The notes under the pieces are model-generated. The model saw only the letters and a program-made list of their open reading frames with translations, did not search any database and was not told where the DNA came from. Both the position numbers and the translations under genes were made by a program. Of a stretch of DNA of 64,000 bases, positions 49,653 to 58,669 are shown one piece after another; the stretch's first letter is position 1, and the number at the start of each line of letters is the position of its first letter. The stretch covers positions 124,001 through 188,000 of the forward strand of contig JAJEFJ010000103.1 of NCBI GenBank assembly GCA_022820485.1. Reading direction: 5' to 3'. Source of the stretch: Candidatus Latescibacterota bacterium (lineage in GTDB: Bacteria; Latescibacterota; UBA2968; UBA8231).

Positions 49653-50486
49653 ATGGCAGTCAAGAAATTCCGTCCCACAACTCCGACGCTGCGCTACAAG
49701 ACGGTCAATTCCTTTGAGGAACTGACACGCAGCAAGCCCGAGAAGTCGTTACTTGCTGCGGCTGTTAGCAAATCGGGCGGGCGCAACAATCAGGGCCGCA
49801 TGACCATGCGTCGGCGTGGAGGGGGGCATAAGCGGCGCTATCGCGTCATCGATTTCAAGCGCACCAAGCTTGGTGTGCCAGGTCGGGTCGCCGCGATTGA
49901 ATACGATCCCAACCGCTCGGCGTTTATTGCTCTGATTGTCTATGCCGATGGAGATAAGCGCTACATTCTCGCGCCTTTGGGCCTGAAGGTTGGGGCCGAG
50001 ATCTCCGCAGGTTCCAATGCTCCAATCCGGGTCGGCAATGCCCTCCCGTTGGCCAATATTCCCTTGGGAGCAACGGTTCACAATGTCGAACTCAATCCCG
50101 GCCACGGTGGGCAGCTAGCGCGCAGCGCGGGCGCTGAAGTGCAGCTTCTCGGTCGCGAGGGCGGGCGGGCGCAACTGCGTCTGCCTTCCGGGGAAAATCG
50201 CGAAGTTCCTGTCCAGTGCATGGCCACCTTGGGGCAGGTGGGCAATATAGAGCACGCTAATATTGTCATTGGCAAAGCTGGTCGCTCCCGTTGGTTGGGG
50301 CGCAGACCCAAGGTGCGGGGCGTAGTTATGAATCCGGTTGACCACCCGCATGGGGGGGGGGAAGGCCGATCTTCAGGTGGACGGCACCCGGTCACCCCTT
50401 GGGGGAAGCCCACCAAGGGCTACAAGACGCGCAAGCGCAAAAACCAAAGCAATCAGTGGATTATACGTCGGCGAAACGCGAAGTAG
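49653..50486 (+). CDS. rplB: 50S ribosomal protein L2
   Basis: 277 residues. Conserved [26 protein letters not shown] at the N-terminal half, [22 protein letters not shown] in the middle, and the peptidyl-transferase-proximal loop [34 protein letters not shown] near the C-terminus with its essential His. One of the universal large-subunit proteins, in the normal slot between L23 and S19. Confidence 0.96.
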   Translation: MAVKKFRPTTPTLRYKTVNSFEELTRSKPEKSLLAAAVSKSGGRNNQGRMTMRRRGGGHKRRYRVIDFKRTKLGVPGRVAAIEYDPNRSAFIALIVYADGDKRYILAPLGLKVGAEISAGSNAPIRVGNALPLANIPLGATVHNVELNPGHGGQLARSAGAEVQLLGREGGRAQLRLPSGENREVPVQCMATLGQVGNIEHANIVIGKAGRSRWLGRRPKVRGVVMNPVDHPHGGGEGRSSGGRHPVTPWGKPTKGYKTRKRKNQSNQWIIRRRNAK

Positions 50487-50495
50487 CGAGAGATT

Positions 50496-50783
50496 ATGCC
50501 AAGATCGATCAAAAAAGGCCCTTTTGTTGACGGGCATTTAGCAAAAAAGGTCGAACACCTCAATCGCACGGGCGACAAGCAGGTCGTGCGGACTTGGTCG
50601 CGGCGCTCGACCATTACGCCCGACTTCGTCGGCCATACGCTAGCCGTTTACAACGGCAATAAGTTTATTCCAGTGTACATCACTGAGAACATGGTCGGGC
50701 ACAAGCTCGGCGAGTTTGCTCCGACCCGCACTTTTCGCGGTCACGGAGGCCGGTTGACCGAGCGCGGCACGAGGATTCAATAG
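50496..50783 (+). CDS. rpsS: 30S ribosomal protein S19
   Basis: 95 residues: [82 protein letters not shown] covers the whole S19 fold that pairs with S13 in the 30S head. GCGAGAG precedes the ATG. The rplV start codon follows the stop after a single base, so translation is likely coupled. Confidence 0.95.
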   Translation: MPRSIKKGPFVDGHLAKKVEHLNRTGDKQVVRTWSRRSTITPDFVGHTLAVYNGNKFIPVYITENMVGHKLGEFAPTRTFRGHGGRLTERGTRIQ

Positions 50784-50784
50784 C

Positions 50785-51132
50785 ATGGAAGCCCAAGCTG
50801 TCCTCAAACAAATTGGCGTACCGACCACTAAAGTGCGCCAGCTCATTGACCTGATTCGCGGCAAGCCGGTCGATGAGGCGCTTACCATTCTCCGGTTTTC
50901 GCCTCGCCCAGTAGCCAAGCTAGTCGAAAAGACCCTGCGTTCGGCCATATCGAATGGGATCAATCAGGACGAGGAAAATCCGGTTGACGCCGATGATCTC
51001 TATGTAATTCGCGTCTTCGCCGACGAAGGACGCGATCTTAAGCGCATTCGTCCACGGGCTCGCGGCTCGGCCGATCGCATTCTCAAGCGCCACTGCAATC
51101 TCACGGTCGTCGTCAGCGACGAGGTCAACTAA
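50785..51132 (+). CDS. rplV: 50S ribosomal protein L22
   Basis: 115 residues. KVRQLIDLIRGKPVDEALTILRFSPRPVAKLVEKTLRSAISNG at the front and the hairpin ending FADEGRDLKRIRPRARGSADRILKRHCNLTVVV mark L22; the hairpin, with the Gly-rich turn, extends into the exit tunnel near the macrolide site. It begins one base after rpsS and is followed 10 bp later by rpsC. Confidence 0.95.
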   Translation: MEAQAVLKQIGVPTTKVRQLIDLIRGKPVDEALTILRFSPRPVAKLVEKTLRSAISNGINQDEENPVDADDLYVIRVFADEGRDLKRIRPRARGSADRILKRHCNLTVVVSDEVN

Positions 51133-51142
51133 GGGGGACACC

Positions 51143-51799
51143 TTGGGCCAGAAAACACATCCATACGGCTTCCGTCTCGGGGTCATCAAGCCTTGGCGTT
51201 CAAATTGGTTCGCCGAAAAGGATTTTTCCGAGTTGCTCAAGGAAGACCTCATGTTGCGGCGCTACGTGCGTCAGCGCCTACAGCGAGCTGGCGTATCTCA
51301 GATTAATATCGAACGCCAACCCAAGCGAGTTACCGTTGAAGTGCACACAGCGCGTCCTGGTATTGCCATTGGTCGTCGCGGGGCCGAAGTCGATAAAATT
51401 CGCGACGAGCTCAAGGCGCTGACCAGCAAGGATGTTTCTCTCAACATCCAAGAGATCAAAAAGCCCGAACTAGATGCTCAGCTAGTGGCCGACAATCTGG
51501 CTCGCCAGTTAGAACAACGCGTTTCCTTTCGCCGGGCCATGAAGAAATCTGTAGCCTCGTCGATGCGCATGGGGGCCGAAGGTATCCGCATCGTCTGTTC
51601 CGGGCGCATCGGTGGTTCGGAGATGGGCAGGCGCGAGCGTTCCGAGCCAGCCGGTCGGGTCCCGTTGCACACGCTGCGCGCTGATATCGACTACGCCATG
51701 GCAACGGCTTATACCGTATCGGGGACTGTGGGCGTAAAAGTTTGGATTTGTCACGGCGAAGTTATGGCCGAAGGAGAAGGGGCCGCTCAGGCGGTCTGA
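51143..51799 (+). CDS. rpsC: 30S ribosomal protein S3
   Basis: TTG start at 51143 with AAGGGGG nine bases upstream; the product opens GQKTHPYGFRLGVIKPWRSNWFA, exactly as in S3. 218 residues. The KH domain (VEVHTARPGIAIGRRGAEVDKIRDEL) and the C-terminal domain (EGIRIVCSGRIGGSEMGRRERSEPAGRVPLHTLRADIDYA) are complete. S3 lines the mRNA entry tunnel. Normal position before L16. Confidence 0.95.
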   Translation: MGQKTHPYGFRLGVIKPWRSNWFAEKDFSELLKEDLMLRRYVRQRLQRAGVSQINIERQPKRVTVEVHTARPGIAIGRRGAEVDKIRDELKALTSKDVSLNIQEIKKPELDAQLVADNLARQLEQRVSFRRAMKKSVASSMRMGAEGIRIVCSGRIGGSEMGRRERSEPAGRVPLHTLRADIDYAMATAYTVSGTVGVKVWICHGEVMAEGEGAAQAV

Positions 51800-51817
51800 T
51801 TACAGCGAGGCTCTCTT

Positions 51818-52225
51818 ATGTTGATGCCCAAGAAGTCCAAGTGGAGGAAGCATGCGCGAGGCCGCATGCGCGGCCAAACCAAAGGCGGGGACATGGTCTC
51901 CTTCGGCGAATACGGCCTCAAAGCCCTTGAGCCTTGTTGGATTACCAGCCGTCAGATTGAGGCCATGCGCGTGGCGATTAGTCGGGCAATGAGCCGTACG
52001 GGCAAGATGTGGATCCGCATTTTTCCCGACAAACCGATCACCAAGAAACCGGCTGAAACCCGCATGGGTAAAGGCAAGGGGCCGCCCGAGGGATGGGTTG
52101 CGGTGGTCAAACCTGGGCGGGTGATGGTCGAGCTTTCTGGGGTGCCCGAAGACACGGCCCGCGAGGCATTCCGCCGTGCTGGCCACAAACTGCCCATCAA
52201 GACCAAGGTCGTCAAACGAGTATGA
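51818..52225 (+). CDS. rplP: 50S ribosomal protein L16
   Basis: 135 residues: [24 protein letters not shown], then [26 protein letters not shown] and [38 protein letters not shown]16 sits beside the A-site tRNA elbow and is needed for peptidyl transferase assembly; the Arg-rich loop with GKGKGPP contains the site that is hydroxylated in some bacteria. The rpmC start lies four bases after its stop. Confidence 0.95.
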   Translation: MLMPKKSKWRKHARGRMRGQTKGGDMVSFGEYGLKALEPCWITSRQIEAMRVAISRAMSRTGKMWIRIFPDKPITKKPAETRMGKGKGPPEGWVAVVKPGRVMVELSGVPEDTAREAFRRAGHKLPIKTKVVKRV

Positions 52226-52229
52226 GGTT

Positions 52230-52445
52230 ATGAAGGTTAGCGAATTGCGTGAGATGAGTTCAGAAGAAGTGCAAAACAGGTTGGAAGAACTACACGAGGA
52301 ATTCTTCAACCTGCGTTTTCAGCACGTAGCCGGCCAGTTGACTAGCCCCATTCGGTTGCGGCAAGTGCGGCGCGACATTGCCAAGGCGTACACCGTGCTC
52401 AAAGAGCACGCACTTGGCATTCGCTCCTTGGCCGGCGGGAAGTAG
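52230..52445 (+). CDS. rpmC: 50S ribosomal protein L29
   Basis: From the ATG at 52230 the 71-residue product reads MKVSELREMSSEEVQNRLEELHEEFFNLRFQHVAGQLTSPIRLRQVRRDIAKAYTVLKE, the standard two-helix L29 with the usual FNLRFQ motif. The longer open frame back into rplP is not used. It sits near the tunnel exit next to L23. The GAGG just upstream is very close to the start codon, so coupling to rplP is likely. Confidence 0.94.
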   Translation: MKVSELREMSSEEVQNRLEELHEEFFNLRFQHVAGQLTSPIRLRQVRRDIAKAYTVLKEHALGIRSLAGGK

Positions 52446-52452
52446 GTGGCAG

Positions 52453-52722
52453 ATGGCTAAACAAAAAAGGGATCGGAGCCTAGACCGGCGTCAGGCCGAA
52501 GGCCGAGTGCTCAAGGCCAACAACGTCAAGACGCGGGTCGTGGCGGTCGAACAGCGCATTCCGCATGCCCTGTATGGCCGGATCATCCGCCGCACCGCCA
52601 AGTTCGTCGCCCACGATGAGCGGGAAGAGTCGCAGGTTGGAGATCTCGTGCGCATTGAGGAATGCCGCCCCATGAGCAAAACCAAGCGTTGGCGGCTCGT
52701 TGATATATTAGAGCGGCAGTAG
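52453..52722 (+). CDS. rpsQ: 30S ribosomal protein S17
   Basis: The ATG at 52453 (MAKQKRDRSLDRRQAEGRVL) gives 89 residues with the OB-fold of S17: EGRVLKANNVKTRVVAVEQRIPHALYGRIIRRTAKFVAHDEREESQVGDLVRIEECRPMSKTKRWRLVDIL. It binds 16S rRNA early in assembly. The frame extends upstream into rpmC, but no family similarity is found there. AGGTGG is placed close upstream. Confidence 0.95.
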   Translation: MAKQKRDRSLDRRQAEGRVLKANNVKTRVVAVEQRIPHALYGRIIRRTAKFVAHDEREESQVGDLVRIEECRPMSKTKRWRLVDILERQ

Positions 52723-52748
52723 ATTAAATTTAGGCTTGTAGGAACAAA

Positions 52749-53117
52749 ATGATTCGGGAATACAGCGTAGTCAAAATGGCAGATAACGCCGGGGCCCGCA
52801 CAGGTCGCTGCATTCGCGTACTCGGCGGCTCTCGCAAGCGCTATGCCAGTATTGGCGATCTGATCGTAGTCGCCGTCCACGGCGTAGCGCCGAACGGACC
52901 TTTAGAAGAAGGGCAAGTGGTCAAGGCCGTAGTCGTGCGGACCAAGAAGGAATATCGCCGTCCCGATGGCTCTTATATTCGCTTTGACGACAACGCGGCT
53001 GTATTGGTCAACGACGATAAGGAGCCAACAGGTACTCGCATATTTGGTCCGGTGGCCCGCGAGCTGCGTGAAAAGCAATACATGCGCATTGTATCGCTGG
53101 CACCCGAGGTAGTCTGA
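52749..53117 (+). CDS. rplN: 50S ribosomal protein L14
   Basis: 122 residues, family length. [44 protein letters not shown], then [52 protein letters not shown] are diagnostic. L14 forms an intersubunit bridge and is the docking site of the silencing factor RsfS. A 26-bp gap separates it from rpsQ. Confidence 0.96.
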   Translation: MIREYSVVKMADNAGARTGRCIRVLGGSRKRYASIGDLIVVAVHGVAPNGPLEEGQVVKAVVVRTKKEYRRPDGSYIRFDDNAAVLVNDDKEPTGTRIFGPVARELREKQYMRIVSLAPEVV

Positions 53118-53128
53118 GGAAGAGCGCA

Positions 53129-53446
53129 ATGGACATTCGCAAAGACGATACAATACAGGTCATAAGCGGCAACGACAAAGGGCGGCGCTCGACGGTACTT
53201 AGCGTGTTTAAGGATCGGGAGCGGATCATCGTCGAAGGCGTGAATATGCGCAAACACCACACCCGCCCCACATCGCGCGATCCCCAAGGGGGTATCATTG
53301 AGCGCGAGGCACCCATTCACGTTTCCAATGTCATGATCGTCTGCCCCAAGACTGACCTACCAACGCGCATCGGTCACAAGAAATTGGACAATGGCAAATG
53401 CGTGCGCGTCTCTGTGCGCAGCGGCGAAATGATTGATCCAGAATAA
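53129..53446 (+). CDS. rplX: 50S ribosomal protein L24
   Basis: 105 residues. The KOW motif is near the N-terminus (RKDDTIQVISGNDKGRRSTVLSVFKDRERIIVEGVNMRKHH), and the second half GGIIEREAPIHVSNVMIVCPKTDLPTRIGHK is typical. L24 starts large-subunit assembly by binding the 5' end of 23S rRNA. It lies 11 bp after rplN and 3 bp before rplE, so the cluster remains tightly packed. Confidence 0.95.
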   Translation: MDIRKDDTIQVISGNDKGRRSTVLSVFKDRERIIVEGVNMRKHHTRPTSRDPQGGIIEREAPIHVSNVMIVCPKTDLPTRIGHKKLDNGKCVRVSVRSGEMIDPE

Positions 53447-53449
53447 GCC

Positions 53450-53995
53450 ATGTACGAAGCCAGACTCAAAAAACACTACCGAGAAGAGGTGCTGCCTCAG
53501 CTTAAGACCCGCTTCTCATTTAAAAACGACATGCAGGTACCGTGCCTGCAGAAGGTCATCGTCAATATGGGTGTCGGTGAGGCAGTGCAGGAGCCTAAAG
53601 CGCTTGAAGGTGCGGTGTTCGAATTGACGGCGATCACCGGTCAAAAGCCCGCCATCCGCCACGCCAAGAAGGCGATTTCAAACTTCAAGTTGCGCGTCGG
53701 TATGCCGGTCGGCTGCATGGTCACCTTGCGGGGGGCGCGCATGTACGATTTTCTCGACCGCTTGATCAGTTTCGCCTTGCCGCAGGTGCGAGATTTTCGC
53801 GGGGTTCCTCCTAGAAGCTTCGACGGACGCGGCAACTACAATCTAGGCATCAAGGAGCAGATCATATTCCCCGAGATCAACTACGATATGATCAACCAAG
53901 TCCGGGGCATGAATATCACCATCGTCACCTCGGCCAAAAGCGACGAGGAAGGCCGAGAGTTGCTCCAGTTGTTGGGCATACCCTTTAGTCAATAG
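53450..53995 (+). CDS. rplE: 50S ribosomal protein L5
   Basis: 181 residues. [88 protein letters not shown] is L5 throughout, followed by [40 protein letters not shown]5 carries 5S rRNA and touches the P-site tRNA. It precedes the zinc-type rpsN. Confidence 0.96.
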   Translation: MYEARLKKHYREEVLPQLKTRFSFKNDMQVPCLQKVIVNMGVGEAVQEPKALEGAVFELTAITGQKPAIRHAKKAISNFKLRVGMPVGCMVTLRGARMYDFLDRLISFALPQVRDFRGVPPRSFDGRGNYNLGIKEQIIFPEINYDMINQVRGMNITIVTSAKSDEEGRELLQLLGIPFSQ

Positions 53996-54013
53996 AGTTG
54001 GAAGAACCTGCTA

Positions 54014-54199
54014 ATGCCAAAAAAATGCTTGATAGCCAAAGCGCAGCGCAAACCTAAGTTTTCCTCGCGAGCCTATACCCGTTGCCATCGCTGTGGGCGT
54101 CCGCGTGCAGTATATCGCAAGTTCGGACTGTGCCGCATCTGTTTTCGCGAGTTGGCCCTCAAGGGCGAGATTCCGGGTGTTAGCAAGGCAAGCTGGTAG
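54014..54199 (+). CDS. rpsN: 30S ribosomal protein S14, type Z
   Basis: 61 residues, the short zinc-binding form. [58 protein letters not shown] contains C-H-R-C and C-R-I-C zinc pairs. Together with zinc-form L33, L36 and S4 this shows a ribosome that keeps its zinc sites throughout this cluster. It lies 18 bp after rplE and 18 bp before rpsH. Confidence 0.96.
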   Translation: MPKKCLIAKAQRKPKFSSRAYTRCHRCGRPRAVYRKFGLCRICFRELALKGEIPGVSKASW

Positions 54200-54217
54200 T
54201 AAGTTGGAGAAATCAAT

Positions 54218-54616
54218 ATGAGCATGACAGATCCCCTAGCGGATATGTTGACCCGCATTCGCAACGCTTGTAGCGCCAAGCATTCGAGAGTTGACGTGCC
54301 CGCCTCTAAGCTGAAGCGCGAAGTGGCTCGCGTATTAGCCGAGTCCCGTTTTATCGACAACTTCGCTTTTATCGAAGACGGCAAGCAGGGCATTTTGCGG
54401 CTCTATCTGCGCTTCGATCAGAATGACAATAGCATCATTCGCGGGCTAGAGCGCGTCAGTAAGCCCGGGTTGCGTCAATATGCGGGTAAAACCGATATCC
54501 CGCGTGTGCTCCGCGGCCTAGGCATCGCCATCATTTCCACCTCTAAGGGAGTGATGACGGATAAACAAGCGAGGATGAGCGGCGTAGGCGGCGAAATCCT
54601 CTGTAGCGTCTGGTAA
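54218..54616 (+). CDS. rpsH: 30S ribosomal protein S8
   Basis: 132 residues, beginning MSMTDPLADMLTRIRNACSAKHSRVDVPASKLKREVARVL as in the family; GGAGA lies upstream of the first ATG. The end GIAIISTSKGVMTDKQARMSGVGGEILCSVW is complete. S8 binds the 16S central domain and in E. coli represses the spc operon by binding its own mRNA near rplE; I did not identify that structure here. Confidence 0.95.
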   Translation: MSMTDPLADMLTRIRNACSAKHSRVDVPASKLKREVARVLAESRFIDNFAFIEDGKQGILRLYLRFDQNDNSIIRGLERVSKPGLRQYAGKTDIPRVLRGLGIAIISTSKGVMTDKQARMSGVGGEILCSVW

Positions 54617-54641
54617 ATGAAGCCACTGGGAGAATGTTAGA

Positions 54642-55199
54642 TTGTCGCGCATAGGCAACAAATCCCTTCCCCTACCGCAGGGCGTTGAAGTCGCGTTGGC
54701 TCCTGCCAAGGTCTCCGTAAAAGGGCCAAGAGGCCAGTTACAGGTGCCGTTTGTCGCTGAGTACCTCGCTGTGGCTCAGCAAGACAGCGTTTTAACGGTA
54801 ACGCGGAAAAGCGAAAGCAAACAGGCTCGCTCCCTACACGGATTGACCCGAACCTTGATCGCCAACGCGGTCGAAGGAGTCTCCGAGGGTTTTTTCAAGA
54901 ACTTGGATCTATTCGGCGTAGGGTACCGGGCTGAGGTCCAAGGCAAACAACTAGTGCTCCACGTAGGTTATTCGCATCCAGTGATCTACGAGGTGCCCGA
55001 GGAGATCCAAGTCGAAGTGTCCCCAGGTGCGGGTGGGGCACAAGCCCGCATCGTCGTCCGGGGCATCGACAAGCAACTCGTGGGTCAGGTGGCCGCCGAT
55101 ATCCGCTTCAAACGTCGCCCGGAGCCCTACAAGGGCAAGGGGATCCGCTATGAGAACGAGACTATTCACTGGAAACAGGGCAAGGCGGCCGTAGGCTAA
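54642..55199 (+). CDS. rplF: 50S ribosomal protein L6
   Basis: TTG start at 54642 with GGGAGA upstream; it opens SRIGNKSLPLPQGVEVALAPAKVSVKGPRGQL as L6 does. 185 residues. The second repeat of the L6 fold ends GQVAADIRFKRRPEPYKGKGIRYENE. L6 lies by the sarcin-ricin loop. Its stop codon overlaps the rplR ATG (TAATG), so the two are translationally coupled. Confidence 0.95.
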   Translation: MSRIGNKSLPLPQGVEVALAPAKVSVKGPRGQLQVPFVAEYLAVAQQDSVLTVTRKSESKQARSLHGLTRTLIANAVEGVSEGFFKNLDLFGVGYRAEVQGKQLVLHVGYSHPVIYEVPEEIQVEVSPGAGGAQARIVVRGIDKQLVGQVAADIRFKRRPEPYKGKGIRYENETIHWKQGKAAVG

Positions 55200-55573
55200 T
55201 GAAAGACAAAAAACACTTGGTAGAGAATCGGCAGCGGCGGCAGCGACGGCGACACCGGCTGCGCAAGATCGTCTCCGGTACGCCCACGCGTCCGCGCATG
55301 GTGGTGCATCGTTCCTTGCGCCATATCGAGGTGCAGCTAGTCGACGACGTGGCGGGTCATTCCCTTTTAGGGCTTTCCACTCAGTCTCAGGAGCTAAGGG
55401 AACGGCAGTTTGACAGTCGCGTGGCGCAAGGGCAGGAGGTTGGCAAAATGGTCGCTGCTAAAGCGCGCGAAAAAGGCATTGAACAGGTCGTCTTTGACCG
55501 CGGCGGATTTCTCTATCACGGGGTGGTCAAAGCCGTGGCCGACGGAGCGCGTGAAGCTGGATTGAATTTCTAA
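55199..55573 (+). CDS. rplR: 50S ribosomal protein L18
   Basis: 124 residues. Arg-rich N-terminal tail [53 protein letters not shown], followed by [41 protein letters not shown], which is the L18 core that binds 5S rRNA together with L5. The start overlaps the rplF stop by one base. Confidence 0.95.
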   Translation: MKDKKHLVENRQRRQRRRHRLRKIVSGTPTRPRMVVHRSLRHIEVQLVDDVAGHSLLGLSTQSQELRERQFDSRVAQGQEVGKMVAAKAREKGIEQVVFDRGGFLYHGVVKAVADGAREAGLNF

Positions 55574-55584
55574 GGGAGAACGGC

Positions 55585-56118
55585 GTGGCGAAAGCAGATA
55601 CTAGCAAAGCGAAATCCGACCCCAGCGGTACAGAGCTGAGCGAGGTTGTCGTCCAAAACAGCATCAAGCGAGTTTCGCACGTGCGCAAGGGTGGTCGGCG
55701 CTTCAGCTTTAGTGCGATGGTCGTAGTTGGCGACCGCAATGGCCGAGTGGGATTTGGTGCTGGCAAGGCCGGCGAGATCGCCGAGGCCATCCGCAAGGGG
55801 GCCGAGGCGGCGAAAAAAAACGTCTTCGAGGTCCCGGTGACCGATGGGACCATACCGCATGAGATCATCGGGGCCTTCGGCGCAGCCAAAGTCCTTTTTA
55901 AGCCAGCTACTCCAGGGACCGGAATCATCGCCAGCGGTGGCACCCGCATCGTACTGGAGTTGGCCGGCGTCCACGATATTCTGACCAAATCCCTCGGATC
56001 CAACAACGTGCAGAATTCAGTGAAGGCGACCGTCAAAGCACTGGCACAACTGCGCAGTGCCGAGATGATCGCTCGGGAACGCGGGGTACCGGTAGAATCG
56101 CTCCGCGCTTGGGATTGA
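55585..56118 (+). CDS. rpsE: 30S ribosomal protein S5
   Basis: GTG start at 55585 after GGGAGAA; 177 residues. The double-stranded RNA-binding-like domain is [54 protein letters not shown]; the second part is [52 protein letters not shown]. It lines the mRNA entrance. The loop where spectinomycin-resistance changes occur (VRKGGRRF) appears normal. Confidence 0.95.
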   Translation: MAKADTSKAKSDPSGTELSEVVVQNSIKRVSHVRKGGRRFSFSAMVVVGDRNGRVGFGAGKAGEIAEAIRKGAEAAKKNVFEVPVTDGTIPHEIIGAFGAAKVLFKPATPGTGIIASGGTRIVLELAGVHDILTKSLGSNNVQNSVKATVKALAQLRSAEMIARERGVPVESLRAWD

Positions 56119-56124
56119 CAGCCA

Positions 56125-56307
56125 ATGAAACTGGTCATTACGCAGCGGCGCAGTGCCATCGGCCGCGCCAAAGGTCAAAAGGCGACGATCGCGGCTTTGG
56201 GAATCAAGCGCCTGTATCAACAGGTCGTCCACGACGACACGCCTCAGATTCGGGGTATGATCGCCAAAGTCAAACATCTGGTTTCAGTTGAGGAAGTAGA
56301 AGAGTAA
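56125..56307 (+). CDS. rpmD: 50S ribosomal protein L30
   Basis: 60 residues: KLVITQRRSAIGRAKGQKATIAALGIKRLYQQVVHDDTPQIRGMIAKVKHLVSVEE, the short bacterial L30 with its G-x-x-x-x-Q-x-x-x-x-x-x-L-G-(I/L) pattern. It follows rpsE by six bases and precedes rplO by 13. No independent regulation is visible. Confidence 0.93.
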   Translation: MKLVITQRRSAIGRAKGQKATIAALGIKRLYQQVVHDDTPQIRGMIAKVKHLVSVEEVEE

Positions 56308-56320
56308 GCGAGAGCGTGCC

Positions 56321-56770
56321 ATGCGTCTAGAAAACATAAAATGCCCTCCGGGGTCTAAGCGGAACCGCAAGCGACTGGGGCAGGGGCCAGGTTCGGGGAC
56401 GGGCAAAACCGCGGGCAAAGGCCACAAAGGTCAGCGGGCTAGGTCCGGTGCTAGACGAGGCAACCGCGTTGGGTTTACTGGTGGTTCGCTGCCGTTGTTT
56501 CGCCACATCCCCAAGGTGGGTTTTTCCAACCACAAATTCAAAACGACCTACCAGATCGTCAATCTGCGGGATCTCGAAGAGCGGGGACTCAGCGGAGAAG
56601 TCGGGCCAGAGCAAATGGCGGCTGCCGGACTGATCGCCAAGCCAGCGGGGCTGCTGAAGGTCCTAGGCGAAGGGGAACTGAGTCAGCCGCTGACGGTTAA
56701 GGCGCACAAATTCTCCACTGCGGCAGCAGAGAAAATTGCCAAAGCGGGCGGCCAAGCCGAGGTGATTTGA
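56321..56770 (+). CDS. rplO: 50S ribosomal protein L15
   Basis: 149 residues. RLENIKCPPGSKRNRKRLGQGPGSGTGKTAGKGHKGQRARSGARRGNRVGFTGGSLPLFRHIPKVGFSN is the Gly/Lys/Arg-rich extension that threads into 23S rRNA, and the C-terminal globular part ends LTVKAHKFSTAAAEKIAKAGGQAEVI. Its TGA overlaps the secY ATG (TGATG), coupling it to the translocase gene. Confidence 0.95.
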   Translation: MRLENIKCPPGSKRNRKRLGQGPGSGTGKTAGKGHKGQRARSGARRGNRVGFTGGSLPLFRHIPKVGFSNHKFKTTYQIVNLRDLEERGLSGEVGPEQMAAAGLIAKPAGLLKVLGEGELSQPLTVKAHKFSTAAAEKIAKAGGQAEVI

Positions 56771-58113
56771 TGCAATTGGTGCAGAGTTTCCAAAACTGCT
56801 TCAAAATTCCCGATTTGCGGCGTCGCATCCTCTTCACTTTAGGGCTTTTGATCGTCTATCGCATCGGTGGCCAGATCACGGTCCCCGGCGTCGAGTTGGT
56901 CGTGCTCAAAGAGTACTTTGAAAGCGCTGGTAACACTCTCTTTGGGCTGTACGACATGTTCGTGGGTGGTGCCTTTACCCGTGGGACGATCTTCGCTTTG
57001 GGCATTATGCCCTATATTAGTGCCTCAATCATTTTGCAGTTGCTAGGCGCAGTTATTCCCTACTTCCAGAAATTGCAGCGCGAAGGCGAAGAGGGGCGGA
57101 AAAAAATCACCCAGTACACGCGCTATGGCACAGTCTTTCTCGCGGCTGCTCAATCCTACGGCGTCAGTTTTTTCATTACCAGCATCAAGGCCCCGTACTC
57201 GGGTCAGCCAGCCGTTGCCGACCCAGGCATTGGCTTTACGCTGGCGACCATGCTGACAATTACCACTGGCACGATCTTTATCATGTGGTTGGGCGAGCAG
57301 ATCACGGAACGCGGTATTGGCAACGGCATTTCCCTGATCATTTTCATCGGCATCATCGCCGAGTTGCCCTACGCAATCAATCAGGAATACAATCTCTTTA
57401 TCATCAACCGCGGTTTCAGCAAGAATATTATTGAAGAGATATTCCTCATCGCGCTCATGTTTGCCGTAGTGGCCTTTGTGATCTTGTTGACTCAGGGCTT
57501 GCGCAAAATTCCCGTGCAGTACGCCAAGCGCGTCGTCGGGCGTCGGGTTTACGGCGGCCAGACTACGCACATTCCGCTGCGGATCAACACCGCGGGCGTG
57601 ATTCCGATCATATTTGCCCAGTCGATTATGTTTCTGCCCGGCACGATCACGCAGATGTTCCCAGGCCATGAATTCATGCTGGCGATTGGTTCGTTTTTCT
57701 CGACTGAATCCTTGTTTTATTGGTTTGTCTATGGGCTAATGATCATCTTCTTTTGTTATTTTTATACTGCCATCGTCATGGATCCCAATCAGCTCTCTGA
57801 CAACATGAAAAAGCACGGGGGATTCATTCCTGGAGTCCGCCCCGGTCCCCGGACTGCCCAGCACATTGATGGCATTATGACGCGCATTACTCTGCCGGGC
57901 TCTATTGCCCTCGCTATGGTGGCCATCTTTCCTTTCTTCGTCACTAGGCAATTCAACGTGGCTCCTTCTTTTGCCCAGTTTTTTGGTGGGACAGGGCTTT
58001 TGATCGTCGTTGGCGTGGCTTTAGATACCTTGCAGCAGTTAGAGTCCCAGCTAATGACGCGCCACTACGAGGGATTTATGAAGCGAGGCAAGATCCAGGG
58101 ACGCCGTGGCTAA
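56770..58113 (+). CDS. secY: Preprotein translocase subunit SecY
   Basis: 447 residues with ten hydrophobic membrane segments. Diagnostic stretches are RILFTLGLLIVYRIGGQITVPGV, the plug and TM2 region GGAFTRGTIFALGIMPYISASIILQLLG, GNGISLIIFIGI, RRVYGGQTTHIPLRINTAGVIPIIFAQSI, and the cytoplasmic loop GGFIPGVRPGPRTAQHID. It forms the channel with SecE. The ATG overlaps the rplO stop. In most bacteria adk, map and infA follow; here the rpmJ start is only 21 bp downstream. Confidence 0.96.
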   Translation: MQLVQSFQNCFKIPDLRRRILFTLGLLIVYRIGGQITVPGVELVVLKEYFESAGNTLFGLYDMFVGGAFTRGTIFALGIMPYISASIILQLLGAVIPYFQKLQREGEEGRKKITQYTRYGTVFLAAAQSYGVSFFITSIKAPYSGQPAVADPGIGFTLATMLTITTGTIFIMWLGEQITERGIGNGISLIIFIGIIAELPYAINQEYNLFIINRGFSKNIIEEIFLIALMFAVVAFVILLTQGLRKIPVQYAKRVVGRRVYGGQTTHIPLRINTAGVIPIIFAQSIMFLPGTITQMFPGHEFMLAIGSFFSTESLFYWFVYGLMIIFFCYFYTAIVMDPNQLSDNMKKHGGFIPGVRPGPRTAQHIDGIMTRITLPGSIALAMVAIFPFFVTRQFNVAPSFAQFFGGTGLLIVVGVALDTLQQLESQLMTRHYEGFMKRGKIQGRRG

Positions 58114-58134
58114 ACCCCACTTGGAGCGAGTACC

Positions 58135-58251
58135 GTGAAAGTTAGAGCATCCGTCAGCAAGCGCTGTAACGAGTGTAAAATCGTCCGTCGGCACGGGGTC
58201 GTGCGCGTTATATGCAAGCGCAATCCCCGCCACAAACAGAGACAAGGCTGA
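58135..58251 (+). CDS. rpmJ: 50S ribosomal protein L36
   Basis: A 38-residue frame with GTG start at 58135 and GGAG eight bases upstream: [28 protein letters not shown], ending with NPRHKQRQG. The zinc ligands C-x-x-C, C and H are all present, so it is the zinc-binding form. It lies 21 bp after secY and 11 bp before rpsM, the usual head of the alpha operon. It is too short for most gene finders set at 60 residues. Confidence 0.94.
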   Translation: MKVRASVSKRCNECKIVRRHGVVRVICKRNPRHKQRQG

Positions 58252-58262
58252 GGAATAACACT

Positions 58263-58643
58263 ATGGCGCGCATAGCAGGTGTAGATTTACCCCGCGACAA
58301 GAGGGTCGCCATCGCATTGACTTATATCTTTGGCATTGGGCACACAACGGCCAGTCGCATCGCCTCCCAAGCGAGGATTGAGCCCCAAACCCGCATCAAC
58401 GAGTTGAGCGAAGCTCAGGTCAGCAGTTTGCGCTCGATCATTGAGGTCAGCCACAAGGTCGAAGGTAGTCTGCGCGGCGAAACCACCATGAATATCAAGC
58501 GGCTGATGGACATCGGCTGCTATCGGGGTTTGCGGCATCGCCGCGGGCTGCCGGCCAACGGCCAGCGCACCAAGACCAACGCCCGCACGCGCAAGGGGCC
58601 GCGGCGAGCCATTGCCGGCAAGAAAAAGGCCCCAGTTAAGTAG
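58263..58643 (+). CDS. rpsM: 30S ribosomal protein S13
   Basis: From ATG 58263 the 126 residues begin [37 protein letters not shown], the S13 signature with helix-turn-helix-like core; [54 protein letters not shown] completes it. S13 contacts the P-site tRNA and 23S rRNA. The open frame reaching back into rpmJ is not part of the protein. GAGGA precedes the start. Confidence 0.95.
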   Translation: MARIAGVDLPRDKRVAIALTYIFGIGHTTASRIASQARIEPQTRINELSEAQVSSLRSIIEVSHKVEGSLRGETTMNIKRLMDIGCYRGLRHRRGLPANGQRTKTNARTRKGPRRAIAGKKKAPVK

Positions 58644-58669
58644 ATAACCCAAACGGAGAGGATTGACCT

